In this document: piece by piece, positions 47,941 to 56,802 of the stretch | Numbering within the stretch: the stretch's first letter is position 1 | How the letters are laid out: each line of letters begins with the position of its first letter | NCBI GenBank assembly: GCA_002282715.1 | Contig: NCKC01000001.1 | Location: forward strand, 1-64,000 | Direction: 5' to 3' | Source of the DNA: Halothiobacillus sp. 15-55-196 | Lineage (GTDB): Bacteria; Pseudomonadota; Gammaproteobacteria; Halothiobacillales; Halothiobacillaceae | DNA length: 64,000 nucleotides | The notes under the pieces: model-generated | Seen by the model: only the letters and a program-made list of their open reading frames with translations | The model's database searches: none | What the model was told of the DNA's origin: nothing | Made by a program: the position numbers and the translations under genes

Positions 47941-48375
47941 TCAACCTGCCCTTGTACCGGCATTGGGTTGATTGATACGCAACAGCAACTGCGCCTCGCT
48001 TTCGGACAAACCGAAATCATCGACAAGCTCCTGTAGGGTCACGCGGCCTTGCGCGCTGAGACGCAAGGCATGCTCGAAACCGCGTTCGGTTGAATCACTG
48101 GCAGTGACACTTTCAAAACGCGTTTGGACATGCTCCATCTGCTTGGCCTGCTGGACGAGCTTCTTGTCGAAATCATCCATGTGCCGCCCCAATCCGGCCA
48201 GTGCAGACTCAATCGAACCTTGTTCGTTCTCGATCCGCTCCATCCGGGCCTGCAACCAACGGGCGTTGCTGGTCTGCGCCTTGAGCGCGGACTGAACACG
48301 TGCGATTGCGATCAGACAGACCACAGCCAGCACCAGAGCGGCAGCTGCCACACCGATCAACCAGTATTGATTCAT
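47941..48375 (-). CDS. DUF2802 family protein of the chemotaxis cluster
   Basis: A 144-residue protein with an N-terminal membrane helix (LIGVAAAALVLAVVCLIAIA), a coiled-coil middle, and a C-terminal helix-turn-helix-like end ALRLSAQGRVTLQELVDDF followed by GLSESEAQLLL. DUF2802 genes are found at the end of polar-flagellar chemotaxis operons. It overlaps cheW by four bases. Function unknown. Confidence 0.85.
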   Translation of the reverse strand: MNQYWLIGVAAAALVLAVVCLIAIARVQSALKAQTSNARWLQARMERIENEQGSIESALAGLGRHMDDFDKKLVQQAKQMEHVQTRFESVTASDSTERGFEHALRLSAQGRVTLQELVDDFGLSESEAQLLLRINQPNAGTRAG

Positions 48376-48887
48376 TTTTCACCGAGATCCGATAATCCTT
48401 TGAGATCGACAAGGATAATCAATTTGTCGTTACCTTTCTCGGATTGCTGGGTCACCACGCCAAGGATATGCGACGAACCCTCGTCACTACTGGAGCGCTT
48501 GGCCTCATTCACGATTTCCTCATCCAGCGCAATCACTTCGGCCACACTGTCGACGACGATCCCGGCCACTTCGCCCGAACGCAACTCAACCACCATGATG
48601 CGGCTGTCATCATCAAACGGCTTTTCAGGCAAGGAGAAAAAAATACGCGCATCCAGAATCGTCACGACATTTCCGCGCAGATTGATGATTCCCCGAATGG
48701 CCGGATGAGCGCCCGGTATCGGGGTAATCTCTGCGGCACGCAGTACTTCCTGCACATCGAGCACATTCAAGGCATAGGTTTCATCGGCCACGGTAAAGGA
48801 GACCCAACGCGTGACCACAGTCGGGCCCTGCTCCAACCCCATGTCATCCAGATGCTCTTCCATTCTGCTGTAATCGTTCTGGGTCAT
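48372..48887 (-). CDS. cheW: Chemotaxis coupling protein CheW
   Basis: Adaptor between chemoreceptors and the CheA kinase. The 171-residue protein has a single CheW domain: VSFTVADETYALNVLDVQEV, PGAHPAIRGIINLRGNVVTI and VVDSVAEVIALDEE, with the conserved Arg in IRGIINLRG. There is a 25-residue N-terminal extension. It lies between a second CheW-domain gene and DUF2802. Confidence 0.95.
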   Translation of the reverse strand: MTQNDYSRMEEHLDDMGLEQGPTVVTRWVSFTVADETYALNVLDVQEVLRAAEITPIPGAHPAIRGIINLRGNVVTILDARIFFSLPEKPFDDDSRIMVVELRSGEVAGIVVDSVAEVIALDEEIVNEAKRSSSDEGSSHILGVVTQQSEKGNDKLIILVDLKGLSDLGEK

Positions 48888-48907
48888 GATTCACTCTTCC
48901 GGTAGGT

Positions 48908-49771
48908 TCAACGAGGGTTATTCAACGCAGATCGCAGGGAATCGACGGCAAGGAACGCCACGCCCGCTGCGCGATTGACGCCCGCTAACCAAGGGCGTCC
49001 GGCACCACGTGCGCTCGCATCGCGCCAACTCGTCTCAGCCTCATCCCAAGTCAAGTCGATCAGCTCCGCCCCAACACGGACGCCCCATAGCCCCTGTGCT
49101 CCCAGGAGAGCGACTCGCGCATCACCCGTCACCTTCGGCAGCCAGGCATCGAGCGACAGAACCATTCGTGACCGATCCTGATAACGGACGGCACCTGCCA
49201 CACTGGCCGGTGCCCCCGGAATCGGGCGCAAGGTTGAACCGTCAATAATGTCGAAAATTTCTGTGCTGGGCAGCGCAACCTTCAGATGCCCAAGGGCAAA
49301 GACCCGCCAGTTTGCTCCGACCTCGACCTTTTGCGTGGTTGCCGCAACAACTTCTACCGCAGGTACAGCCTGGGGGACCGAAACGGGGGCCTCGCCTTCC
49401 TCGGGCAATTCGATAGATTCCTTGGCCAGCATTTCCGGGGGTAGCGCATCAGAAGCCGGTTCTTCTGGTTGTGGCAAGTTCGATGTCTGTTCTTCTGGCA
49501 CCTGCGCATCAATCACAACAGTTTTATATTTGGACAAATCAACGAGCGACAGGCCAACCGGACGCTTGACCTGCTCGAAATCTTGCACGGCTTCTGCGGA
49601 AAAACCGTCGTCGTAATCATTAACCACATCCATGGTATCGGCTGACCAATAGGGCTCATTCTCCGGATCCCGTAGCAATCCATCGAGATAGGCGTCAATC
49701 GCTGCATCCTGATCGGCAAGCCCCAAGGGATGTGCGTGTTTGTCATGCGGATCTGCGTGATGAGTTTTCAT
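48908..49771 (-). CDS. CheW-domain protein with long N-terminal extension
   Basis: A 287-residue protein: about 140 residues of acidic, proline-rich sequence followed by a CheW domain (WRVFALGHLKVALPSTEIFD, IPGAPASVAGAVRYQDRSRM). The domain lacks the canonical IRG..NLRG sequence, so coupling to CheA may differ. In Pseudomonas a similar gene lies beside parA in the chemotaxis cluster, and such proteins help recruit ParC and the arrays. It overlaps the ParA-like gene by four bases. Confidence 0.85.
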   Translation of the reverse strand: MKTHHADPHDKHAHPLGLADQDAAIDAYLDGLLRDPENEPYWSADTMDVVNDYDDGFSAEAVQDFEQVKRPVGLSLVDLSKYKTVVIDAQVPEEQTSNLPQPEEPASDALPPEMLAKESIELPEEGEAPVSVPQAVPAVEVVAATTQKVEVGANWRVFALGHLKVALPSTEIFDIIDGSTLRPIPGAPASVAGAVRYQDRSRMVLSLDAWLPKVTGDARVALLGAQGLWGVRVGAELIDLTWDEAETSWRDASARGAGRPWLAGVNRAAGVAFLAVDSLRSALNNPR

Positions 49772-50622
49772 GGCATCACCCCTTCGACCAGACCATTGGC
49801 GGTGATTTTCGTGCTGGCCGACCCGGACCGCACCGCCACATTGCCCGATGCGGGTTTGGGTTTTTGCAACAGGGTTAACAAATGGACATACGCCAGACTT
49901 CCGCGGCTTTCCGGTTGCAGGTAGGACAAGGGCTTACCGAGACGACTGGCTTCACGAAACAGCGTGTCGATGGGCACAAATTCAGACCAAACCGATCCGT
50001 GATATCGATCCTGCAAGACCTGCAATGTGTCGCGGGAAGCACGCGTGCGCTGATCGTACATTGTCGGGATGATCAGATAGTCCAGGCGTTGTTTGCGTGA
50101 GCGCTGCACCATGCCCAAGGTCTTGAGCATCCGCTCCAATCCCTTCAGGGCAAGGAATTCAGTCTGCACGGGAATCAACAGAAACTGGGCGGCGGCAAGC
50201 GCATTGACCATCGTCACCCCGAGAATCGGTGGGCAGTCGATAATCACGGCATCAAACTGATCGCTCAGGGTATCCAGAGCGCGCTTGATCACCAGCCCCA
50301 TGCCTTCCTGTTTGCCCAACTGGCGATCCAGCGTCGCCAAAGCCGTTGCCGCAGGCATGAGACTGATGTTTTCGAATGCGGTGGGATGAATCACGCGAAG
50401 CGGATTGAGCACGGCCCCTTCCGCCGCCGCCTTGAACAACGAGTACACACTCGCCCCGGGGGCATCCGGCTCCATGCCGAAATAGGTTGTCATCGAGCCA
50501 TGCGGATCGATGTCGATCAGCAGAACTCTTTGTCCTTGCTGCGCCAGCAAACCGGCCAGGGAAACACTGGTTGTGGTTTTACCGACACCGCCTTTCTGAT
50601 TTGCTACGGCCCAGATATTCAT
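49768..50622 (-). CDS. parC: ParA-family ATPase ParC for chemotaxis array positioning
   Basis: A 284-residue Walker ATPase with the deviant P-loop KGGVGKTTTS near residue 10, LLIDIDPHGSMTTYFG and IIDCPPILGVTMVNALAAA. In polar-flagellated Vibrio and Pseudomonas this protein positions and segregates chemotaxis arrays at the poles. Context (between cheB and CheW-domain genes) decides against a plasmid or chromosome partition role. It overlaps cheB and the CheW-domain gene by four bases each. The motCD genes often found beside it are not here. Confidence 0.9.
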   Translation of the reverse strand: MNIWAVANQKGGVGKTTTSVSLAGLLAQQGQRVLLIDIDPHGSMTTYFGMEPDAPGASVYSLFKAAAEGAVLNPLRVIHPTAFENISLMPAATALATLDRQLGKQEGMGLVIKRALDTLSDQFDAVIIDCPPILGVTMVNALAAAQFLLIPVQTEFLALKGLERMLKTLGMVQRSRKQRLDYLIIPTMYDQRTRASRDTLQVLQDRYHGSVWSEFVPIDTLFREASRLGKPLSYLQPESRGSLAYVHLLTLLQKPKPASGNVAVRSGSASTKITANGLVEGVMP

Positions 50623-51671
50623 CGCACACTCCTGGATATGGCCGCGCCCACTTCTTTGAGCGGCAACACGGCCTCGGTCAAGCCCGCTTTGGCAACGGCG
50701 GCGGGCATGCCATAAATCACGCTGCTGGCCTGATCCTGCGCCCAGACATGACCGCTGGCCGCCCGGACCACCCGCGCGCCTTCGGTGCCATCATCGCCCA
50801 TACCGGTAAGCACAACGGCCAGCACATCGGGACCAGCCGCCTGTGCGGCCGATTGGAACAGGAAACTGACGCTGGGGCGAAAATTCTCGCCCGCAGCAGG
50901 TTCCCGTTCAGCAAAGACCAAAGCACCCGCCCGACACTGAACCTCACCATGTTTACCACCGGGTGCAATATACGCCGTACCGGCAACCAGAGGCATACCA
51001 TCCTTTGCCTCAACCACCTTCAACGCCATGCTGCCGTTCAAACGGCTCGCGAACGGGCCGGTAAAGGAAGCAGGCATATGCTGGGCAATCACGATGGGTA
51101 CAGGGAAATTGGCCGGAATCTCTTGCAGTACAGCCTGCAAGGCGGCCGGGCCGCCGGTAGAAGACCCGATCACAACGAGCCCGCGACGACCGATAACGCC
51201 TTGCTCTGCATGATGTGCAGCCTCAATAGATGGCTCACGCGCGGCTGCCTGAGTCAAAATCGCCTGGCGCTGTTTACGCGCCGCCAACAGACGCAACCGG
51301 GTTGTGAGCAGACGCGCACCATCGCCCAGAGCTTCCTTGGCATCGCTCGAACTTTTGGGATAGAAATCGACGGCACCGGCATCCAGTGCCTCAAGCGTTG
51401 CCACGGCACCCGCCTTGGTCAGCGAGGAAAGCATCATGATCGGCGTCGGGCAACGATTCATGATCTCCCGAACGGCAGAAATACCGTCCATGATCGGCAT
51501 TTCCACATCCATCGTAATGATGTCGGGTTTGAGCTGACAGGCCTTGAGAATCGCTTCCCGACCATTGGCGGCTTCACCGACAACGGTCAGCCGATCGTCA
51601 GCCGAAATCAATTCCCGAAGTGCGCGGCGGAAGAAGACCGAATCGTCAACAATCAGAACGCCGACAGTCAT
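50619..51671 (-). CDS. cheB: Protein-glutamate methylesterase/glutaminase CheB
   Basis: Removes methyl groups from chemoreceptors after phosphorylation by CheA. The 350-residue protein has a receiver domain with Asp55 in ITMDVEMPIMDG and an esterase domain with Ser171 in VIGSSTGGPAAL, His198 in IAQHMPASFT and Asp in LTGMGDDGTEG. The linker between them is Ala/Arg-rich. No cheR lies in this block. It starts four bases after cheA ends. Confidence 0.96.
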   Translation of the reverse strand: MTVGVLIVDDSVFFRRALRELISADDRLTVVGEAANGREAILKACQLKPDIITMDVEMPIMDGISAVREIMNRCPTPIMMLSSLTKAGAVATLEALDAGAVDFYPKSSSDAKEALGDGARLLTTRLRLLAARKQRQAILTQAAAREPSIEAAHHAEQGVIGRRGLVVIGSSTGGPAALQAVLQEIPANFPVPIVIAQHMPASFTGPFASRLNGSMALKVVEAKDGMPLVAGTAYIAPGGKHGEVQCRAGALVFAEREPAAGENFRPSVSFLFQSAAQAAGPDVLAVVLTGMGDDGTEGARVVRAASGHVWAQDQASSVIYGMPAAVAKAGLTEAVLPLKEVGAAISRSVR

Positions 51672-51675
51672 GATG

Positions 51676-53835
51676 CTATGCCACCACCTTGAGCTTGGGT
51701 TTCGACCGTGCCGGAATATGGCGACGCATCAATCCGGGCAAATCGAGGATCAGCGCGATATGACCATCACCCGTGATCGTCGCTCCGGCAAAGCCGCCCA
51801 CGTTATGCAGCAACTCGCCGAGCGGTTTGATCACCACTTCTTCCTGACCGATGACGGAGTCCACCACAAGTGCGATCAACTGAGCGCCCACTTGAACCAT
51901 GACCACCAGATCGGTTGCACCACGGCCTGTCAGCGTTTCGCCCTTGAGCGCCAGCCAATGATTCAAACGATACAGCGGCAACGCGCGATCGCGCACGATA
52001 ATGGTGGCCTGACCATCGACCACATTGATCTCTTTGTCGGCCATTTCGAAAATCTCGGACACAATGCCCAAAGGAATCGCGTATTTACGCCCGCTGACCA
52101 CCACCATCAAGGTCGGCAGAATGGCCAGCGTGAGGGGCACCTTGATATTGATGGTCGTACCCACGCCCTGTTCCGATTCAATGTTGATCAAACCGGACAA
52201 ACGCGTGATCGCCGTCTTGACCACATCCATACCCACACCACGGCCGGAAATATCCGAGATTTGATCCTTGGTGGAGAAACCGGGCAAAAGAATCAACTCG
52301 AAGCACTCCTGCTCGGTTAACCGTGAAGCGGCATCCTGAGTCATCAGGCCCTTTTCAACGGCTTTGCGACGCAGCACTTCGGCATTCATGCCTGCGCCAT
52401 CATCACTGATCGACAGGCGAATATGATCACCCTCCTGTGCGGCGGAAAGCGTGACGGTTCCTTGTGCCGGTTTCCCCTGTGCTTCCCGCACGTCGGGCAT
52501 TTCGATGCCGTGATCCACCGAATTTCGCACGAGGTGAATCAACGGATCGGCCAGTGCCTCGACCAGATTTTTGTCCAGATCGGTATCCTCGCCGATCAGC
52601 ACCAACTCGACCTGTTTGCCGAGCGCGCGGGCCGTATCGCGCACCACGCGTGGAAAACGACCGAATACCTTCTTGACCGGCTGCATACGGGTTTTCATGA
52701 CCGCGCCTTGCAGGTCGGAAGTCACCATATCCAATGTGGCGATGACCTGGGTCACCTCTTCGTTTTCGAAACTGAGCTTAAGCGTATTCATCCGGTTGCG
52801 AACCAACACCAGCTCGCCGACCAGATTCATGATGAAGTCCAGCCGTTCCGTATCCACGCGCACGGTGGTTTCCTGTTTGGGCGCTTCTACCACGTGTTGT
52901 GGCTTGTCTTTTTCCGGCGCCGGTTTGGCCCTGTCGACAGGGGCGGTTGCCGAAATGGGTTGGGCGGACGCCATATCAACAGGTGCAGGTTCGGTCGACT
53001 TTTCGACTGTTTTTTTCGCCGGGGCTGCCTCGGTTTGCGTCACGGACACACTGGTAGGCCCCTGCCCTTTCCCGTACAAGGAATCCAGCACACGTTCAAA
53101 CTCTTCATCGGTAATCTCATCGCTCGCAGCCGATGCTTCCGCCGACGGTTTTGACTCTGCGACGACAGCCTGGGGAGAAAAATGACCTTTACCATGCAAA
53201 CGATCGAGCAGTGCTTCAAATTCTTCATCGGTAATCAAATCGTCGGCAGCCGAAGCATCTGTTTGAGCCTGAACCTGGGTCTGCTCTGCCGATTCGAGAT
53301 CACGCAACATCTGATCGAATTCGGAATCGACAGAAGAACCGACAGGAGGCTGAGTGATATCCGGTTGCACGACGGGTGCGGGCTTTGCCTGGGTTGGCGG
53401 GACGGCAGGAGCAGCATTCGCCTGCGGTGCTGTCAAAGAGGGTTTCTGTGAGCTGGAAAGTGCCTCGATTTCCTTTAGAAAGGGCGCTCCGACCGAATCG
53501 GGAAACTCGCCGGCACGCAGGTTGGCGAACATGGTGTTGAGCGCGTCGAGCACCCTTAGCATCACATCCATGATGGCGGGTGTCACTTTGAGTTCGCCGT
53601 TGCGTAATAAATTAAAGATATCCTCGGCTCGATGACATACCTCGACCAGCGGCGTTACTTCAAGAAAGCCAGCACCGCCCTTGATGGTATGAAAAGCACG
53701 GAAAATGGCATTGAGCAGATCCTTGTCGTCCGGCATCTGCTCCAAGCTGACCAATTGGGTATCCAGTGCGTCCAGCAACTCACCCGCTTCAATCAGAAAG
53801 TCCTGCAACAGTTCATTGTCTGCATCGAATGCCAT
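51676..53835 (-). CDS. cheA: Chemotaxis histidine kinase CheA
   Basis: Core kinase of the chemotaxis array. The 719-residue protein has an HPt domain with the phospho-His49 in FRAFHTIKGGAGFLEV. A long linker (residues about 130-320) follows, then dimerisation (from VRVDTERLDFIMNLVGELVL), ATPase (HLVRNSVDHGIE, ISDDGAGMN, GRGVGMDVVK) and a CheW-like C-terminal domain. The linker repeats a short acidic motif, ITDEEFE..LD.L.GKG, at residues 201-217 and 241-257. A P2 CheY-binding domain is not obvious; the repeats may serve instead or bind ParC, as in related polar systems. Confidence 0.96.
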   Translation of the reverse strand: MAFDADNELLQDFLIEAGELLDALDTQLVSLEQMPDDKDLLNAIFRAFHTIKGGAGFLEVTPLVEVCHRAEDIFNLLRNGELKVTPAIMDVMLRVLDALNTMFANLRAGEFPDSVGAPFLKEIEALSSSQKPSLTAPQANAAPAVPPTQAKPAPVVQPDITQPPVGSSVDSEFDQMLRDLESAEQTQVQAQTDASAADDLITDEEFEALLDRLHGKGHFSPQAVVAESKPSAEASAASDEITDEEFERVLDSLYGKGQGPTSVSVTQTEAAPAKKTVEKSTEPAPVDMASAQPISATAPVDRAKPAPEKDKPQHVVEAPKQETTVRVDTERLDFIMNLVGELVLVRNRMNTLKLSFENEEVTQVIATLDMVTSDLQGAVMKTRMQPVKKVFGRFPRVVRDTARALGKQVELVLIGEDTDLDKNLVEALADPLIHLVRNSVDHGIEMPDVREAQGKPAQGTVTLSAAQEGDHIRLSISDDGAGMNAEVLRRKAVEKGLMTQDAASRLTEQECFELILLPGFSTKDQISDISGRGVGMDVVKTAITRLSGLINIESEQGVGTTINIKVPLTLAILPTLMVVVSGRKYAIPLGIVSEIFEMADKEINVVDGQATIIVRDRALPLYRLNHWLALKGETLTGRGATDLVVMVQVGAQLIALVVDSVIGQEEVVIKPLGELLHNVGGFAGATITGDGHIALILDLPGLMRRHIPARSKPKLKVVA

Positions 53836-53870
53836 CGCCTAAATCCTCTGTGCGCTGCGCTAAAACTCGG

Positions 53871-54617
53871 TCAAAACCCCAGACTGGCCAACAGGTCATC
53901 CACATCATCCTGGCTTTTCACCACGTCTGATGAGGCTTTGGGTAAAGCAGGCCCCGTGCCTCTTTGCAGATCCTCAGGCATATCGCCGTCCTTTTTCTGC
54001 CTGTCGCCCGAAACGGTCTCGGGGCTGGTGAGATGCAGCAGACTCACCATTTTTGATTCAAGCTGCTCGAGCAGGTTGATGACTCGCATCAACAACTGAC
54101 CGGACAAATCCTGGAATTCCTGCGCCATCATGACTTCCGTAAATTGGCTTTTGAGCGTATTACCACTACCCAGAACCGAATCGAGATAGTCTGAAATGGT
54201 GTGGATTACCTCAACCAGCCTTCGGTTATCGGCCTCCCTTTGTGCAACTTGAGCCAATTGTTGTTGCAACCGTTCGGAACGCTCGATAAGCCGTTCCGTC
54301 ACCGGGAATGCTTCCTCGGCCAGAGCCAGGGTGCGTGTTGCCGCCTGCTCGGTCAGAGAAATCACATAACGCAACCGATCCCGGGCATCGGGCATCTCGG
54401 CTTCGGCCATGCGGTCCAGACGTTCATCCAATGCAAACGCCATCAAGGCTTCATGGACTTCACGCGTCATCAACCCTACCTGCTCGAACACCGGTTGCCG
54501 CTGACCTGCGGTCAGTGCGGCCAGTTGACGATCAAAATCAGCTTCGTCACCCGCCTCAGCCGCCGCGAGCAAAGCTCTGGCCTGGTTCAGTCGGACACGT
54601 TTTTCTTCTTCATCCAT
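53871..54617 (-). CDS. cheZ: CheY-P phosphatase CheZ
   Basis: Accelerates dephosphorylation of CheY-P. The 248-residue protein is almost all helical, with the catalytic segment MMAQEFQDLSGQ; Asp170 and Gln174 correspond to E. coli Asp143 and Gln147. The C-terminal CheY-tethering peptide DDVDDLLASLGF is present, joined by a flexible linker. Lies between cheY and cheA. Confidence 0.95.
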   Translation of the reverse strand: MDEEEKRVRLNQARALLAAAEAGDEADFDRQLAALTAGQRQPVFEQVGLMTREVHEALMAFALDERLDRMAEAEMPDARDRLRYVISLTEQAATRTLALAEEAFPVTERLIERSERLQQQLAQVAQREADNRRLVEVIHTISDYLDSVLGSGNTLKSQFTEVMMAQEFQDLSGQLLMRVINLLEQLESKMVSLLHLTSPETVSGDRQKKDGDMPEDLQRGTGPALPKASSDVVKSQDDVDDLLASLGF

Positions 54618-54726
54618 TTAGATGCATTCCTGAACAAATCCCGCGCTTCCAAACATGCGATCACAGCGGGGATGGTTAAACATGACAAGGCCGCGATGAC
54701 AGTCCGAAGCGAAAAACGCGAGTGGG

Positions 54727-55113
54727 TCAGCTTTGGACCCGCTCGAAAATCTTGTCGATCTTTTCTTTCAGAGTCGGGCCATTGAAGGGTTTGACGATGT
54801 AACCATTTACCCCGGCTTGAGCCGCCATGATGATCTGTTCCCGTTTGGCCTCGGCGGTCACCATCAGCACGGGCAAGGTCGACAAGGCCGGATCGGCCCG
54901 CACCGCTTTGAGCAAGTCGATCCCCGTCATACCCGGCATGTTCCAGTCGGTCACCAGAAAATCAAAATGCCCGTGTTTGAGCATCGGCAACGCTGTTGTG
55001 CCGTCATCGGCTTCTTCAATATTGCTAAAACCAAGGTCCTTCAGCAGGTTTTTAATAATGCGCCGCATGGTGGAAAAGTCGTCCACCACGAGGATTTTCA
55101 TGTTCAGATCCAT
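54727..55113 (-). CDS. cheY: Chemotaxis response regulator CheY
   Basis: Single receiver domain that binds the flagellar switch when phosphorylated. The 128-residue protein has the acidic pair in [12 protein letters not shown], the phospho-acceptor Asp56 in [12 protein letters not shown], Thr in [10 protein letters not shown] and Lys108 in GYIVKPFNG. An ATG four codons downstream is a possible alternative start. A sigma-28 promoter lies about 45 bases upstream, so cheYZAB and the following genes can be transcribed separately from fliA. Confidence 0.96.
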   Translation of the reverse strand: MDLNMKILVVDDFSTMRRIIKNLLKDLGFSNIEEADDGTTALPMLKHGHFDFLVTDWNMPGMTGIDLLKAVRADPALSTLPVLMVTAEAKREQIIMAAQAGVNGYIVKPFNGPTLKEKIDKIFERVQS

Positions 55114-55157
55114 TTATATGGCCTCTATGTCATCAGGATTTTGGTGAATCATGCGTG

Positions 55158-55184
55158 TTGTCGGCAGAACGTGCCAATTGTTTA
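55158..55184 (-). promoter_or_regulatory. Sigma-28 (FliA) promoter upstream of cheY
   Basis: On the minus strand TAAA (55181-55184), a 15-base spacer and GCCGACAA (55158-55165) match the flagellar sigma-28 consensus TAAA-N15-GCCGATAA at all but one position. It lies in the short fliA-cheY gap, so FliA made from the gene just upstream would switch on the chemotaxis genes. Confidence 0.85.
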
Positions 55185-55198
55185 ATTTTAAGGCTGGA

Positions 55199-55918
55199 TT
55201 AACGCCAATCCTTGAGTGAGGATTTTAGCCGCAGGATAGCCTTGTTTTGAATCTGGCAAACGCGGGATTCAGATACGCCGAGAACCGCACCGATTTCTTT
55301 CTGATTCAATTCATCGACGTAGTAGAGCGACATCACCAATCGCTCGCGTTCGGGCAGGGCCGCAATATGCAGGGCAAGGTCTTCATGAAAACGCTCATGG
55401 CCCAAGTGCTGATCGGGTTGATCCCGGTGATCGACCACATCGATGGTTTCGTTGTGCTCTTCGCCACCGGCGTCAAGTGGGGTGAGGCGCACCTGAACCG
55501 AATCGTTCAATGCTTCGTAATACTCATCGAGGCTGATACCCAGAAGTGCGCACACGTCGGCATCCTTGGCCTCGCAACCTGTCCGTGTTTCGATTTCGTG
55601 CACGGCCTGGGCGATTTCCCGATGTCGCCGGTGTACGGAACGCGGCGCCCAGTCGTTGCGACGCACTTCGTCGAGCATGGCCCCACGAATGCGGATACCG
55701 GCATAGGTTTCAAACGAAGCACCCTGGGTGGCGTCGTAATGATTGGATGCTTCGAGCAGACCGATCATGCCCGCCTGAATCAGGTCTTCCGCCTGAATAT
55801 GGTCAGGGAGTCGGTTCATCAGGTGGAAAGCGATTCGTTTCACCAGGCCCGCGTGTTCGGCGACCACCGTTTCGGCACCACCACGCTGCACATTGGTGTA
55901 CATGGCTCGTACATTCAT
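55199..55918 (-). CDS. fliA: RNA polymerase sigma factor for flagellar operon (sigma-28)
   Basis: Late-flagellar sigma factor. The 239-residue protein has region 2 (HMNRLPDHIQAEDLIQAGMI, GIRIRGAMLDEVRRNDWAPR), region 3 (RSVHRRHREIAQAVHEIE) and region 4 with LPERERLVMSLYYVDELNQK followed by EIGAVLGVSESRVCQIQ. Its ATG overlaps the flhG stop codon. flhF-flhG-fliA-cheY is the standard order in polar-flagellated gammaproteobacteria. Confidence 0.97.
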   Translation of the reverse strand: MNVRAMYTNVQRGGAETVVAEHAGLVKRIAFHLMNRLPDHIQAEDLIQAGMIGLLEASNHYDATQGASFETYAGIRIRGAMLDEVRRNDWAPRSVHRRHREIAQAVHEIETRTGCEAKDADVCALLGISLDEYYEALNDSVQVRLTPLDAGGEEHNETIDVVDHRDQPDQHLGHERFHEDLALHIAALPERERLVMSLYYVDELNQKEIGAVLGVSESRVCQIQNKAILRLKSSLKDWR

Positions 55919-56748
55919 TAGAAAGCTTCTATATCCATTTCTGAATTGAGGAGTCGTTCAATGAAAAACTGCAGGTGCCCCTGCACACCACGCGGCTCGG
56001 GCCAACGACCGATCTGGTCGGCCATTTCGACGAAAGCGCGGGATGACCGCGCACCGCCGAAGACTTCAATGACCGGCTTCTGACGTTGAATCGCACGACG
56101 AAGATACTCGTCGAAGGGCACCGAGCCCAAGTGAATCAGCGTCACATCCAGGAAACGGCTTGCCGCCACGTTGAGCTTTTCAAACAAACGTCGACCCTCG
56201 ATCGCGTCACGAACCATATTTGCCACGACCTGAAACCGTTGAACGCCATGATCGCGCGACAGCACCTTGATCATGGCATAGGCATCGGTGATCGACGCCG
56301 GCTCATCGCAGACAACGACGACGACATCATTGGCTGCCTGCGCAAAACGGATCACAGAATCGGCAATGCCGGCGGCCGTGTCAACCACCATGATATCAAC
56401 CGGGCGTTGCAGTCCGGCAAAAGCGTGGATCAAGCCCGTATTTTCGGCTGCGGACAACTCCGCCATGTGCTTGATTCCACTGGCAGCGGGCAGAACACCA
56501 ATGCCTTGCGGCCCTTCGAGCACAATATCGTCGAGCGAGGCTTCCCCCGAAAGCACGTGGCTGAGATTCTGACTGGATTTGAGCCCCAGCAACACATCCA
56601 CATTGCCCAAACCGAGGTCGGCATCCATCAACACCACCCGCTGCCCACGTCGGGCCAGGGCGACCGAGAGATTGACCGACACATTGGTTTTCCCGACACC
56701 GCCTTTGCCGCTGGTCACCGCGATCACGCGAACAGGTTGGTTTTGCAT
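55918..56748 (-). CDS. flhG: MinD-like ATPase controlling flagellar number
   Basis: Antagonist of FlhF that limits the number of polar flagella (FleN/FlhG). The 276-residue protein has the P-loop TSGKGGVGKTNVSVNLSVAL, VVLMDADLGLGNVDVLLGL and VDTAAGIADSVIRFAQ, with a hydrophobic C-terminal amphipathic stretch for membrane binding. Located between flhF and fliA. Confidence 0.94.
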   Translation of the reverse strand: MQNQPVRVIAVTSGKGGVGKTNVSVNLSVALARRGQRVVLMDADLGLGNVDVLLGLKSSQNLSHVLSGEASLDDIVLEGPQGIGVLPAASGIKHMAELSAAENTGLIHAFAGLQRPVDIMVVDTAAGIADSVIRFAQAANDVVVVVCDEPASITDAYAMIKVLSRDHGVQRFQVVANMVRDAIEGRRLFEKLNVAASRFLDVTLIHLGSVPFDEYLRRAIQRQKPVIEVFGGARSSRAFVEMADQIGRWPEPRGVQGHLQFFIERLLNSEMDIEAF

Positions 56749-56802
56749 GAATCTCTGCCTGAAAAAGAGGGTCAGGTCTCATCGAGAACCTGACACGGAA
56801 AT

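Noticed and set aside
49768-50622. Plasmid or chromosome partition ParA
   Set aside because: It is locked by overlaps between cheB and a CheW-domain gene with no parB nearby, so the chemotaxis ParC role is preferred.
55164-55180. TTGGCACG in the fliA-cheY gap as a sigma-54 promoter
   Set aside because: The GC of the -12 element is two bases too close to the -24 GG; the same segment fits a sigma-28 promoter much better.
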